Shown piece by piece: positions 49,170-64,000 of a stretch of DNA of 64,000 bases. Source of the stretch: Sinonovacula constricta (lineage: Eukaryota; Mollusca; Bivalvia; Cardiida; Solecurtidae). The stretch lies in assembly GCA_007844125.1 (NCBI GenBank), contig CM017563.1:20553920-20617919 (forward strand), read 5' to 3'. A program made the position numbers and the translations under genes. The notes beneath the pieces were generated by a model, which was not told the DNA's origin, did no database searches, and was given only the letters and a program-made list of their open reading frames with translations. How positions within the stretch are numbered: the stretch's first letter is position 1; each line of letters begins with the position of its first letter.

Positions 49170-50359
49170 GTGAAAATCAATAGAGGAAAATACTTAAGAC
49201 ATATGTTTATGCTCTTTTTATAATTAACGCTTTATCCAGATTATTATGAATCTTACTACATTTATTGTTTATTTTTACATGGTTTTACTCTGTTTTATAA
49301 GACTTATATAATTGTTGAATGATATCATTGTTTTAAATCAGTTTATTTTTTGGTAAAACTGAATATGACTTTTCACAGTTTTTGCAAATTGTAAATTTGG
49401 TTTGGATTAGATTGGTTACAAACGTCGTAGATAAAGTAAATAGCATGTAGTGCGATTTCTAGAAACCTATATGATAACATAACAGCATAACACAGATTGC
49501 CTTTAAGAGAATAAGAATATATGACAAAATCCTATTAGCCCATTGGTGGTAAATATAATTCTAGACCTGTCAATGTCAGCTGTTACAATCCGCATTGTGT
49601 TTAGGAAAATGTTGCAATAAGGTAAATGTATAATAAACAGTGTAGACGCACAAGACATGGTCATTTAAATAAGATATGTATATACCATCTTCCTTATGAA
49701 GTGCGTATGTTTCCTTTTTACTCCTAGAAATATGTGTACAGGAACACGAAATAATTGGTTTCGTATTCTAAATGAAATAAATGTACATAAATATTGATAA
49801 AGGTATGGTTATTCATTTAAGTAAAAAGGCAATAAAAATTAGAATAAAATAAGTTTTCTAGTTGTTTGCAATACACCAATTTTATATGGGGCATTTTTCT
49901 ATCATCAGTTTTAAAATAATTTGCAAATAATATCTAGTCATTGTTGATTTTTTTCTCTTTTATTTGTTTACATACTTCGGACATATTATACCACGGTTGA
50001 GACATAATGCTTATGTCAGTTACTTACAGTTACGAAGACCGCTTGACAAACGTGAAAAATTGAATTGCTTCTACAATGCAATTTACTGTATACATGTAAG
50101 ATGGTAGTAACATTGTGATAAAATATATCCAAACACTTTACAAGTCTTTAGTTACACTAGTTCTTATACAAAAAGGTCATTTGATCTTTGGAGTATTATT
50201 CTCTACATGCCGTTTAAAAAACGAATTACAAAAATGAATCGATGGTGATTGCTAACGAGCATATCTGGACTTAGACAATAATATAAGTCGTGAACATTTA
50301 GCTTTTATCCTAAAACTTAACAGATGGGATTGGTATTGGGATTAGCTGACATTTTAGCC
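49170..50359. other. Possible intron; nothing recognised
   Basis: AT-rich. A short R1-like head is present at about 49,510-49,545. Confidence 0.45.
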
Positions 50360-50605
50360 GATACTTTGCAGAGACATTTCTATCATTATGGCACATGGGC
50401 ACTTATAAGGTGCGCAGGGAGTGAACCCGGCCGGTAAATTGTACTGACACCTACGTGTCAGGCGTAATGCTGTCCCCTTAGCCCCGAGCGTCAGGAGAGA
50501 AGAAACCACTACCAACTTTAAAGTCTTCGGTTTGAACCGGCCGGGGTTTGAAGCCACGACCGCCCTATCCGCAAGCCGGTGCTCTACCAGTTTTAACAGA
50601 TGAGG
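50360..50605 (-). mobile_element. tRNA-derived SINE copy related to the 58.35-kb SINE
   Basis: On the minus strand the head has CTGGTAGAGCACCGGCTTGC and a B-box-like GGCTTCAAACC. It is followed by a middle part (GTTGGTAGTGGTTTCTTCTC ... GACGCTCGGGGCTAAGGG) that parallels the SINE at 58,450-58,500 (ATGGTAGTGGTATAGCTCCC ... AACGCTCAAG ... AAGGG). The 3-prime part differs. GC-rich against its surroundings. No target duplication seen. Confidence 0.6.
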
Positions 50606-50639
50606 AGTCATTTCAACTTTCCTGGCAGATTAGAAAAGT

Positions 50640-54779
<4,140 letters not shown>

Positions 54780-54832
54780 AATATCGGTTGATATAACCCG
54801 TGTGATAAAGATGAGCTTTATCAACCGATATT
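54780..54832. repeat. Perfect 14-bp inverted repeat
   Basis: AATATCGGTTGATA and TATCAACCGATATT flank 25 bp containing GATAAAGATGAGC. It may be the end of a short inverted-repeat element reaching rightward. Confidence 0.7.
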
Positions 54833-54985
54833 CGCGCACCTGCTCTAAGCCGGACTACTTTTTTGACGAAACGATCAGGAGTGTTTACGAGAACGAAACT
54901 CATTTATCCCGTAATTATGCTTGTGGTCACCCCAAAAATGTCCCTAATATAAATATTGGTGAAATAGAGCAAAAGAGGCTATTAA

Positions 54986-55075
54986 AAAAAAGAGAATGCG
55001 AGCGGTCTCGATCTCTGACCTGCAGGATTGAAAACATAAGTGGCTGCGTCTTTACCGACTGAGCTAATCGGACAG
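54986..55075 (-). mobile_element. tRNA-like sequence ending in a T run (SINE or tRNA pseudogene)
   Basis: On the minus strand the A box is canonical (TTAGCTCAGTCGGTAAAGAC). About 45 bp later comes a B-box-like GAGATCGAGACC, and the unit ends GCATTCTCTTTTTTT, a pol III-type terminator. A proper anticodon stem cannot be drawn with confidence, so a tRNA-derived repeat or tRNA pseudogene is more likely than a working tRNA. Confidence 0.5.
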
Positions 55076-55294
55076 TTGCTCGCAACTCTCCGAAGTTTTA
55101 TTTAACAATGATATAGTAAATTTGAAAAAAAAATCTATCAGAAAAATGAAACAACATGTATTACAGGAACATGATTAAAATTGTTTAGTAATAGTAATAA
55201 AATCAATAAAAGTACGAATTTGTAGTCTGCAAAAATAAAAACAACTCTCGGAATGTCAGATCATGCGAGTCCCCGTTGTTTTGATGTTATTTAG

Positions 55295-55600
55295 TGTGAA
55301 TTGAAAGAATGCGATGAAGAAACGCGTAAAAACCTAAGCAGTGTTGAAGAAATGAGCTACGAGGATTTCGAGGCAAAATCTGGCTTTAATCCGAACATTT
55401 TTGAGAATGAAATTGACCTTGAATCTGTGGTGACTGTCTCAGATTGCAATCATCTGCCTAATCTTAGGGCAGACCCTGATGATCAAATGTCGTTACATGA
55501 TGAACATACAAATGGTTTAGATAGAGCTCGATCTTTAGTCGAACCAAATACAGCTGACTGCACAGATCTGGACAAATGTGCTAAAAATCACAGTTTCTAG
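55295..55600 (+). CDS. Acidic terminal exon of an unrecognised plus-strand gene
   Basis: After an acceptor (GTTTTGATGTTATTTAG) a phase-0 frame of 101 codons runs to TAG at 55598. It begins CELKECDEETRKNLSSVEEM and is rich in Asp and Glu, with few hydrophobic runs, like a cytoplasmic or nuclear tail. GC content and codon use differ from the flanks. AATAAATAAA near 55,969 could serve as poly(A) signal. No domain recognised. This is the best single host-exon candidate in the window. Confidence 0.5.
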   Translation, partial: CELKECDEETRKNLSSVEEMSYEDFEAKSGFNPNIFENEIDLESVVTVSDCNHLPNLRADPDDQMSLHDEHTNGLDRARSLVEPNTADCTDLDKCAKNHSF

Positions 55601-55892
55601 ACGTAAACATGAACACCAACCCACCACCTCCAATCCCAACATTTCTCCAAATTTCGCAAGTCATCCTGTCAAAAACACAACTATCATCGAAATTTTAAAG
55701 CGCTATATTCAATGTTCAAAATTTCAATGTCATCAACAATTAAAATCCATGAGCTACTATTTGTTACAGCCACAAACACACACACAAACCTCAAATGTAA
55801 TTCGCGTTTCTTAATGCCAAGTGCGTAGCAACTTTAATGTTACACGGCCTTGACATTACACACTACATGTATAACTTTACACGAGGGTGTGA

Positions 55893-55912
55893 TTTTTTTT
55901 TTTTTTTTTTTT
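55893..55912. repeat. Poly(T) run of 20
   Basis: A pure T tract after GGGTGTGA. It could be the tail of a minus-strand retroposed copy, but no body is recognised beside it. Confidence 0.8.
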
Positions 55913-56162
55913 CCAACCATTATTTTCAGTTATCGTAATCAAAAAATTACAACCTTATGTATAGCGCAAAATAAATAAAAGAAATAACATGTTTATTGTC
56001 ATATTTTTATTGTAAAATAGAACTATTTCTTATAGCCGAATTACTCTATTGCTCGCGCATAAATTTCGTGCATTGCATTGGAATGTCAGATTATGTAACG
56101 GAGGAGCAGTAGCGGTAAATTTAAATGTTTACCTTTGAAAAGCTGTTCATGGTGGGATAAAA

Positions 56163-56305
56163 AGAATACCAGGTTAGTGTTGATATAGATAAATGTTATC
56201 ATGCTCGGCCCGAAAATCAGAAAGCACTCGGCAAGCCTCGTGCTTTCTGATTTTCTTAGCCTCGCATGATAACATTTATCTATATCAACACTAGCCTGGT
56301 ATTCT
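56163..56305. repeat. Long imperfect palindrome (foldback MITE)
   Basis: Left arm AGAATACCAGGTTAGTGTTG, TAGATAAATGTTATCATGC and AAAATCAGAAAGCAC fold onto the right arm GTGCTTTCTGATTTT, GCATGATAACATTTATCTA and CAACACTAGCCTGGTATTCT. The arms differ mainly near the centre. No coding frame. Confidence 0.85.
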
Positions 56306-56664
56306 CTATATACATCGGCATAGTTACGATTATATTGTATGTCAAACAAGATAAAAGATAAATAAGATTTATTACATATTAATAAGATCAATGTCGACTA
56401 ATACATGTGACTTTTTTCACGACAAGTAGCATATCGTATACAATTAGACGGCTTAGTGTTTCATAATTAAACATACTGATAAACTAATTGTAGATAAACA
56501 AATTTATGAGATAAAAACATTTATATGTGTCATAGGGCAAACTCAATATTAAAATCTGCCCAAAACTAATTAGGCATAAATTAAAGTTTTGTAAATGTAA
56601 TTTGTTAATTATCTGCTAAAATTGTTACAATATACGATTCCTTTTACAGCATTTCGAATACGAA

Positions 56665-56740
56665 AATTATTCAAGGTCCTATGAGCATGGCACCACATAT
56701 TAAAATTTGAAACAAAGGGCTCGTGACAATCGTATTCACA
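56665..56740 (+). repeat. Dispersed repeat R1, short copy
   Basis: Contains AAGGTCCTATGAGCATGGCA, AAATTTGAAACAAAGG and CGTATTCACA in R1 order. Shorter heads of the family are also recognisable at about 49,510-49,545 and 53,087-53,115 (+) and 57,685-57,725 (-). Confidence 0.55.
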
Positions 56741-57168
56741 AATATACCATTTCCAACAAAACTGTGACAAAAATGAAATAAGATATCACAATAAATACAA
56801 ATTAACCATCTCATTTAAACTAGATAGTTCTAGTAAAGCAGAGAAGTCGATATGTTTTGTAAATATCCATGTCAAAATGGTTATGCAGTTTTTAATGGGA
56901 ATTTTTCAAATCGCTATTCTATCATTACGGATTCATGTTTACAATATGCGCATTGTTGCAGTATATTTAATTTGAGAGAGTCGTCATTCAAAAATGTTTA
57001 TGACAATGACAGCGCTGATGGTTGCGATAGAAATAACTTCTTATAGCCTAGTTTCTTTTTAGGACTAATTTAAAGGTCAAGAAATCTACTACAATAATAG
57101 AAACAAAGTCACTTTTCATTGGTGGCATTGCTTTTATAGTACTTTTATTGATTTTATGGTATGTGGTT

Positions 57169-57290
57169 GTAGCAGCATATATACATATAACTATAAATGT
57201 AGCAGTATATATACATATAACTATAAATGTAGCAGTATATATACATATAACTATAAATGTAGCAGTATATATACATATAACTATAAATGA
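57169..57290. repeat. 30-bp tandem repeat, four copies
   Basis: GTAGCAGTATATATACATAT then AACTATAAAT, nearly perfect, four units. Confidence 0.9.
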
Positions 57291-57508
57291 ACAAAACGAG
57301 CAGCTAATTTAAGTAAACACTATATTTGAGGGAGAAAATAAGTTGCAACCTAGAATGCTGAGAAACATCGATGTGACAATCCTCTAACACACCCACAGTG
57401 ACAATAATGACATATTTAATTTTTATTCTACATATAACAACCGACAGCTTCTTATAGCGTAAATAACGACCGCATTATCAATAACGCTTTTCCTTTACGT
57501 AATCACCT

Positions 57509-57616
57509 ATGTCTCTCGTCATTTGTCTTAAGGGAAATAATGTTATTGATGACTCAGAACAGGAGATTACCTTCCACGAAAATAAACATGGAATTAGTGA
57601 CGGCAGGATTTATCAG
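57509..57616 (+). CDS. Candidate first coding exon, protein unrecognised
   Basis: ATG at 57509 with an in-frame stop just upstream opens 36 codons (MSLVICLKGNNVIDDSEQEI then TFHENKHGISDGRIYQ) ending at a strong donor CAG|GTAAGC. Phase 0. An internal acceptor-like TTTGTCTTAAG offers a shorter alternative. No downstream exon identified before 64,000. Confidence 0.3.
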
Positions 57617-57934
57617 GTAAGCATGTAATTAATGACGAATGGATCACCTACGTGACAATGACGATAGTAAGTTGACTTTTCAAATGTTGGTATATGTTGC
57701 AATACTCATAGGCCTTTGTCACAAAATCTCTTTACTTGAGACAACCTTTATAAGCACACCTAGGAATTTTTTTTAAATTATGGTAATGCTGCACGTACAT
57801 AAACTACATAAATGGTTTCTGTTGCATCCCATGAAAACAATATTGGAGACATCAAACCAATAATTGATGATGAACGATTAAAGATATATGTATTGTTAGT
57901 AACACTGATACACCCACAGGTCTGACGACCACCA

Positions 57935-57975
57935 TACTTGAAAGTTCTCGCTCCAGCCAGGATTTGAACCTAATA
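57935..57975 (-). mobile_element. Short copy of the 6.85-kb SINE-like fragment
   Basis: The minus strand reads GGTTCAAATCCTGGCTGGAG followed by CGAGAACTTTCA, matching the fragment at 6,850-6,890. Flanks are diverged. Confidence 0.4.
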
Positions 57976-58350
57976 TATGCATTTTTTTTGTTTTAGATAT
58001 GGTGGTTGTTTCATGATTAGACGAAGATGAGCCTTCAGCATAAAAGTCTGAATGCTATTTGTTGTTAAAGTTAGTTCAAAGTCAGATTCTGTAAAAAACA
58101 ACGTATTACGTTCATAATTTAATATTTACATGAAGTCTAATCGATTAAATAGTGTTTCAAGAATCTTACTTAGTAGTCTTTTTTTCTTAATGATTATAAT
58201 TTTATATATTAATAGAGTGGCATCATCGGTTATGAATAAACAATTAAATCTGTAATCTCATTTCACAGCTCTTTTAAACGTTCATAATCGTTTCACTTAT
58301 TTTGCAGTCATTACCATTACTCTCTGAACGATAACACCACGTATGGCGAC

Positions 58351-58663
58351 CGGACCTGGTAGCGCAATCGGTAGGGCGTCGGGCTCCAGGAACGGGAGGC
58401 CCCGGGTTCGTACCGGGCCGCGACATACCAAAGTCGTTAAAATGGTAGTGGTATAGCTCCCTTGCTAACGCTCAAGCAAATATAAGGGTAGTTCCACGAC
58501 TGGTTGGCCCGGTGCCAGGATAATGTGACTGGGTGTGGTATCATGCCAGGTGTTCACGGCATGCTATACACAGTGAAGGCAGCACTATGTAAGCTTCAAG
58601 TGGACACCGTCTCCAGATAACTGAAATACTGTTGGTGGGACGATAAACCCAATAAACAAACAA
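58351..58663 (+). mobile_element. Complete tRNA-derived SINE with 12-bp target duplications
   Basis: The body starts with a tRNA-like head: A-box-like TGGTAGCGCAATCGGTAG and B-box GGTTCGTACC. A conserved-looking central domain follows (GGTATCATGCCAGGTGTTCA, GGCATGCTATACACAGTG), then an AAACAAACAAAC tail. The body is flanked by identical acgtatggcgac at 58339-58350 and 58664-58675, the signature of LINE-driven insertion. The exact matching duplication indicates a young insertion. The SINE superfamily is not assigned. Confidence 0.85.
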
Positions 58664-59639
58664 ACGTATGGCGACTTTAAATCAAATATCTTATTCTTGA
58701 TATCGAAAGGTCGCTTTTTACTAAAACTATTATATTGACTAAGACTATTTTTACTTTGAATAAGCTTTTCCGTAGTACTTTGTACCAATAATATTTATAA
58801 ATTTATCGTCTACAGAAAAAAACAATATCGTGAAGTTTAAAATTTCTCTTATTTTTTTCTCAAGAATTGCTACTTAAACATTACAACGAACAACATACTT
58901 AGAAGCTCAATATAAGTTCGACGTTTTAGTTAATAGAAAATTGGTTAAAATTAAGCTGGCATGCTCTTAACAGTAGCTGATATGGATTTCCTTCAATCCG
59001 TTATCATAAAATATTCATATTTAGTGTAGAAGAAACATGATAACATATAGAAAATGTTCATAGACCGATACCCATTGCATTTAATAGTAACGATTGTACG
59101 ACTCCAGAATTAGGTTATTAGAACCAATCTTGTTTTTCTTTAATTCAAATGCTGAAGTTCACTCACCCTTTGCACATCAACTGCTAAAATTAACTGCTGA
59201 ATATTAGCATAAGCACAAGGATGAACATTGTTGCTCTTCTCTTGTTAAATAGACAGAACAATCAATCTTATACAAGCGATTTAGCTATATAAGTATTGGT
59301 ATGTTGCCTCTAATCTCACTTCAAATGTCATTGGTTAATGCGAGTTCCTTTGTTTACATCTTCATTATTCCTAAGTGAGTGATCCTAAATCCCCGGGCTC
59401 CATATAATAAGTTGTACAATCACTTTGTTTCATCTTAGAAATAACTTGCTATTTATTTAAGACAGGTTTATGTTGAAATTTCCTTGTTTATTGGCACTGT
59501 AAACGAGCAATATTGTCAGAGCATCCGTATTTTCATCATAATTAGCGTAAGACCATATGTGTACAGCAAAATGTTACATTTAACTATTTTTGTTCTTTTA
59601 AAAATGTGCAGTTACAATATTAAGGTCAATATCGCTACG

Positions 59640-59770
59640 CTCTGTAATTTTGATTGATAAAGACAACAGCCAAACACCGTTTACCCTTACCGGGACTCAA
59701 ACCCACTCAGTGAGAGTCTTGAACTGTCAGAAGTTGGCAATTATTTAGCCAACTGTCAAAAATTTAAGTT
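59640..59770 (-). mobile_element. Degraded tRNA-derived repeat
   Basis: The minus strand shows GGGTTTGAGTCCCGGTAAGG, a good B box, preceded by a weak A-box-like AGTTGGCTAAATAATTGCC. Only the tRNA-like part can be recognised. Confidence 0.4.
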
Positions 59771-59945
59771 ACTGCTTAAACTAAAATGAAAAAAACACAC
59801 AGCATGACGCTATTTATTTGTTGAAATGTTAAAAGAGTCTAATACAGTGTTTATAATAGACGATGGTGTATTGGGAAACGATGTGCTCCTTAAGACGACA
59901 TAACGATGTAGAACAAGCCTGGACATATGAAAGTAATTGTTGCCA

Positions 59946-60006
59946 TGCTTAATACCTCGTATGGCTTTTGCACAAGATGACCCAGTAAATAAAACATTAC
60001 CCACTG
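59946..60006 (-). CDS. Short candidate exon, possibly mobile-element derived
   Basis: On the minus strand, acceptor GGTTATCCTGCAG precedes TGGGTAATG..., which encodes GNVLFTGSSCAKAIR before a donor-like CGAG|GTATTA. The LFTGSSxxKxLR pattern recalls transposon-associated proteins in molluscs and fish as I remember them. Too short to be sure. Confidence 0.2.
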
Positions 60007-62164
60007 CAGGATAACCTTGTAAGTGTAGAGATTAAAGACGGACATATTGCAGTGAATTATCCCAAGTACTTAATCATGATCCTTATAACAGATCTTCCAA
60101 ATACCAATCTAAGTACCAAAATTGAAGCAAGAAACTCAACATCAAAGCCAAATTTAATTAAAAAATTGTCATATAGGACCTATTTGCATTCACTTACACA
60201 TTTAAGTTTTTAAGGGAGTCTTTTTATTTTTCATTTTTGTTTAACAGAGTAGTTAAAGCTTATTAAACCGCATAATGTACTCAATAATTAACTATTAGGT
60301 TTGGCACAAAATTAGGATATCGGCACTTTTTATTAATATCCAATATACTAAGGTATTGCTTATCTAGAGATCCCTTTAAATAGAAATATTGAATAGAAAA
60401 CCTCTATTTCTGCCATTTCTTACTATTAGGTAGTAACGTTTGTTTATATGTACGCTTTATGTATACTCAGTCCAATTTGCATTCTCCTTGTATATCCTTG
60501 AAGGATAAACATGATATAAAACTGAAAAAAACACGGTCTACTTTCAGCAGCTTACTTTTAGAAATTTCTAATTATTAATTTACCAACTGACATTAACATA
60601 TAATTTGTAAGAATTTACATAACACTAAAAACCAGAGGGCTTATTAACTTTTAATTGGTCGTTTTTAGTTCGTTAGCGCAGACAAAGAACGTTTCCAACG
60701 CATGCGTAATTTAGTATAATGAACGACTGCGCTCTTCGATCGTGCAATAACGACTGCATCAGAGGATATTGCCACTTGTGAATTTGGTAGAATGAATGAA
60801 AGCGCAAAAGGACGAGGAAAGAGTTCATAGCTTGGAATACATTTAATACCAATGACCGATTACGAACATCCATTAATATGTCTTAATATTTGATTTATAG
60901 TACTAATGCACATTTATATATATCGCAGCATAAGTTGGCCAGGAGATTAATTTGGCACAGTGTGTCTGAGGACGCAACATTAGATTGTTGTTCTTCAAGA
61001 AACATTCTTATTAAGCTCAGAACTGCTAAACGTTTTAAATCCAACTGAATATACACACATCAAACCGGCACCGTAAGACCTATATAAAGTGTCCGTGTGC
61101 CGTAAAACCCCCACCCAAAACAAACACACATAAAAACACACACACACACATACTCACACACGCACATACAACTATATGTCTAGTTTGTTTGTCTTGTTTG
61201 TCAGCACAGTCACAGATATGGTCATATTCGCCAAATCAAGTTAATTATCGGTGAAGGAATGCCCTATGTTTTGTTAAAACTAACGGCACACGTCAGGTCA
61301 GCTAGATGACATATTCACAGGAAAGTACTCACCTCGACAAAACGATTAGCAATTACCTTTTATTCGAGATAAAGTGTCAACAAATACATCCGTAATTTAA
61401 ACAAAGCAAGAAAGTACGATAAATACACGTGTTGACATGTTGTTATTGTACTTTAGTTTAATTTCTTATTAGAAACACAGTGTTGGTATTAACATCGTTT
61501 CATCGCTACAAAAATAGGGAAATAATTAATTTCACATAGAAAGAAAAACTATTGTATTGAGAATAATACGCCGTAATTTTCTAAAAATTACCCTCATGCT
61601 GGCTTTCGTGCCAGTTTTAGTAGAAGAAAAAATAAAATTTATTGATAATTCAAATTAATTCTTAATTTAAGAAGAAAATATAACCAATATTTTGGAATCG
61701 CGTGTAGGTATACGGATGCTAACAAACGGGTATTTTTAAATAAATGTATTTTACGGAGATTCATTTTTTGAGTCTGTCGGATAACGATAATGAATTAAGC
61801 TTGAATGTGGTCTTTTCTAAAGCATTCACGTAAAAACTTACTTAACAGTCCTGGAGAGAATCCGACTTCAAAGTCGCTTTTTAAAACTGATCTGCTTAAA
61901 GATCGTTGGTTTCATTTTCTATTTTACACGTGAAATGGAATATTAGTGAATACAAGACAATTAAAGACACTTTTCACGCCCATCTTTTAAATTGTCATTT
62001 CTGTCCAAGAAGTATATAAATATTTCTGCCAAATGTTAAATTATTGCAACATATGGGACAATTTAAAATGCAAATGGTAAAAAGGTAAGCTGCTTAATTT
62101 TCACTGAAATCCTTAAGTAAATAATCAGATAATTGATAATTGAGTTGGGTTAATCTCAAAATGA

Positions 62165-62445
62165 TACTTCACAGTTTAGTTTATATAAAAATGTAACTAA
62201 ACAGTTTGGTTTATCTTAAAATATAGCTAAACAGTTTGGTTTATCTCAAAATATAATAAGACCCTTTGGTTTATCTCCAAATATAATTAAACAGTTTGGT
62301 CTATCTTAAAATATAGCTAAACAGTTTGGTTTATCTCAAAATATAATAAGACCCTTTGGTTTATCTCCAAATATAATTCAACAGTTTCGTTGATCACAAA
62401 ATATGACTAAACAATCTAATTGATCTCAAAATATTACTTACCATT
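62165..62445. repeat. ~32-bp tandem repeat, about nine copies
   Basis: AAACAGTTTGGTTTATCTCA then AAATATAA units with GACCCTTTGG and AACAATCTAA variants. A 4-unit block (62,200-62,380) repeats as a higher-order pattern. Confidence 0.85.
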
Positions 62446-62954
62446 TTCATTATAAAACCAACACTTTTAGGTTATATTTAAAATGAAGTTATCAAATTTT
62501 AAAACAATATTTCTAATTGTGTGTGTACAATTGTAATAACACGGCTCTGCCAGCAATATAGACTTCTATACAAACAACAAAGTGAATACTTATGTGACAA
62601 AAGTGACTGTGCGTCATGATAGAATGTAATAGAAATTAATTTGTTGTCAAACTCATCTCGACTACAAATTAGCTGTTATTAAACAAAATAAATGTCTTTG
62701 AAGTCGCCCTACACTATTGGCCAATCAGAAGCTATGTAAATTCAAATTCCCCATCAATTTATTCAATAGAACTCATTTCTATTTTCTATTTTACACTGAA
62801 CAAAATAGATCGATCTATTTTACTAAATTGCTTTAACTGCGCATGTGCAACAAACCACGCATTCTTGCTTGACTCCTCCCCTTATGACGACAAGGGGCGG
62901 ATTATATGTCAATGTGGTAGAACAGGTAGACGTGAGGCGGGCTACTTCTAAGTC

Positions 62955-63047
62955 GGATAGAATCTTTTAAGACATTGCCATAGAAATAGAACGCTGCGCT
63001 CGTTTCGGCTTCTATTTCCTATAGAAACGTCTTAACAGACTCTATCC
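62955..63047. repeat. Imperfect palindrome, ~93 bp
   Basis: GGATAGAATCTTTTAAGACA ... CATAGAAATAGAA pairs with TTCTATTTCCTATAGAAACG ... CTTAACAGACTCTATCC around a GC-richer loop (CGCTGCGCTCGTTTCGG). Likely part of a short foldback element. Confidence 0.8.
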
Positions 63048-63439
63048 TATATATAGACTTTATAAGTGGACAATTTCGTTTATTGTTACATATTATTGTA
63101 GCACACATCTATTCTATTTACATACACATTGTACTTTTAAGTATGCGAACTTTTTTTACATATTAGCTCCACCCACTTCAGTGTATCATTGAATCAATTT
63201 TAACAACAAAGTTAAGATATATTAACAACGTTTAAATAATGCATGGGGTCGCCGTTGGCCATCACGTATTGAAACAAAATGTGTAGGGCAAGTTGCAAAA
63301 ATATTGCACCATAATACGTAAATGAAATGTGGCAAAACACTTATCCTTTTTAAAACAAATAGCTTGAACTACTTTCCTCCAAGGAAAAACGAAAAAAGAC
63401 ACAGCTGAATAATAGATTTTGTCAAAATTAATCCAATTG

Positions 63440-63545
63440 TTAAATGTGTTTTCCAAGGCGGTAACTGATGGTTTTTCTTTATGTGTGTTATGTCTCGTCT
63501 CTGTGTTTTTGTCACATTTGCATTTAACTTGTTTGCCTTTGTCTA
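63440..63545 (-). repeat. Dispersed repeat R1, partial copy
   Basis: Contains TTCCAAGGCGGTAACTGATG, TTATGTCTCGTCTCTGTGTT and TTGTCACATTTGC, closest to the 9.5-kb copy (ACGGTAAC ... CTATGTCTATGCG ... TTTTGTCAC). The end is close to the next R1 copy, which runs the other way. Confidence 0.55.
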
Positions 63546-63659
63546 CTGGTAGATAAAATTTAAAATTGAAAATTTTGATAGGACCTTTTCTTATTTACCT
63601 TTGCATAACAAATTGCAGATATATACCAGCGAAGTCTTCTTTTGAGTTTTTTTTTTGCA

Positions 63660-63870
63660 TTTAAGAATATATATTACAAAGCCATTTGAGCATTGCAACA
63701 CATATCAAAGTTTGAAAAGGCACAACTACAAAGGTATTCAGATGTAAGCCAAATACAAAAGTAAGAAGAAATATGGGATTTGTCATTTAAAAAAAAGAGC
63801 AAATCCAACAGTTAACGCCTTGGAACGGTCAGTTGGAAAAACTAACCGACTGGGGTGCTTTAAAACTCTT
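63660..63870 (+). repeat. Dispersed repeat R1, near-full copy
   Basis: Contains GCATTGCAACACATATCAAA, ACAAAGGTATTCAGATGTAA, AAGTAAGAAGAAATATGGGA, AACGCCTTGGAACGGTCAGT and the stem partner ACTAACCGACTGGGGTGC. Together with the minus copy 115 bp to the left it forms a spaced inverted pair. Confidence 0.75.
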
Positions 63871-64000
63871 TTTTTATTAAAACGATAACCATCGATGTCA
63901 TATCTTTGCCAATACTTTGATCCTATATAACATTTTAACAAATATGGTTTGTCACCATTTAGTAGCAACAAGAATGGCTCTAATGGATGTGTTTGCGTCC

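Larger units (their letters stand above)
58676..62164. other. No gene recognised apart from small candidates
   Basis: AT-rich. Holds the degraded tRNA-like repeat (59.7 kb), the short candidate exon (59.95 kb) and a CACA-rich patch (61,115-61,165). Confidence 0.45.

Noticed and set aside
55893..55912. Poly(T) as tail of a processed pseudogene on the minus strand
   Set aside because: No recognisable gene body or target duplication next to it.

Overview
This window is AT-rich eukaryotic DNA. It has almost no long open reading frames, many short tandem and dispersed repeats, tRNA-derived SINE copies and a few intron-bounded coding exons. The SINE type, the GCGAAA-rich MITE style and the transposon protein families point to a metazoan, most likely a mollusc and perhaps a bivalve. 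That assignment is inference; nothing here identifies a species. No complete host gene can be read. The window looks like intergenic or intronic DNA with isolated exons.

The central object is a very large foldback-type mobile element at about 27,983-43,578 (about 15.6 kb). Its two arms (left about 4.2 kb, right about 3.1 kb) are inverted copies of one repeat array. The array is built from dozens of an 18-bp near-perfect palindrome, TGTTATGCYRGCATAACA, spaced roughly 70-80 bp apart, with a decayed second palindrome inside each spacer. The outermost ~250 bp of the two arms appear identical by eye and are flanked by a candidate 4-bp target duplication (acca). The arms have expanded independently: two ~1,237-bp copies on the left and three ~428-bp copies on the right. 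The ~8.3-kb core holds two divergent spliced gene remnants. On the minus strand (32,990-35,317) is a small gene whose last exons look Tudor-like. On the plus strand is a broken, internally truncated gene with a DUF7869-like, transposon-associated domain (DN...N and GHTHED motifs; frameshift at about 39,147 and in-frame stop at 39,385). The element therefore looks young at its ends but defective in its presumed protein.

Left of the element (1-27,982): two dispersed repeat families (R1, ~230 bp; R2, ~340 bp), minisatellites at 7.56-7.93, 14.65-15.32 and 16.15-16.26 kb, a retroelement-like coding fragment at about 3.96-4.15 kb, and single candidate exons at 1.4 (-), 5.9 (+), 25.3 (-) and 26.6 kb (+).

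Right of the element (43,579-64,000): a ~394-bp MITE beside the element, a 75-bp minisatellite, a long trinucleotide block, a ~295-bp CA microsatellite, several minus-strand candidate exons (44.4-47.9 kb), plus-strand candidate exons (49.05 kb, 55.3 kb terminal exon, 57.5 kb), a complete SINE with 12-bp target duplications at 58.35 kb, tRNA-like repeats and long hairpins. All exon calls were made by eye from open frame plus splice consensus and carry matching uncertainty.
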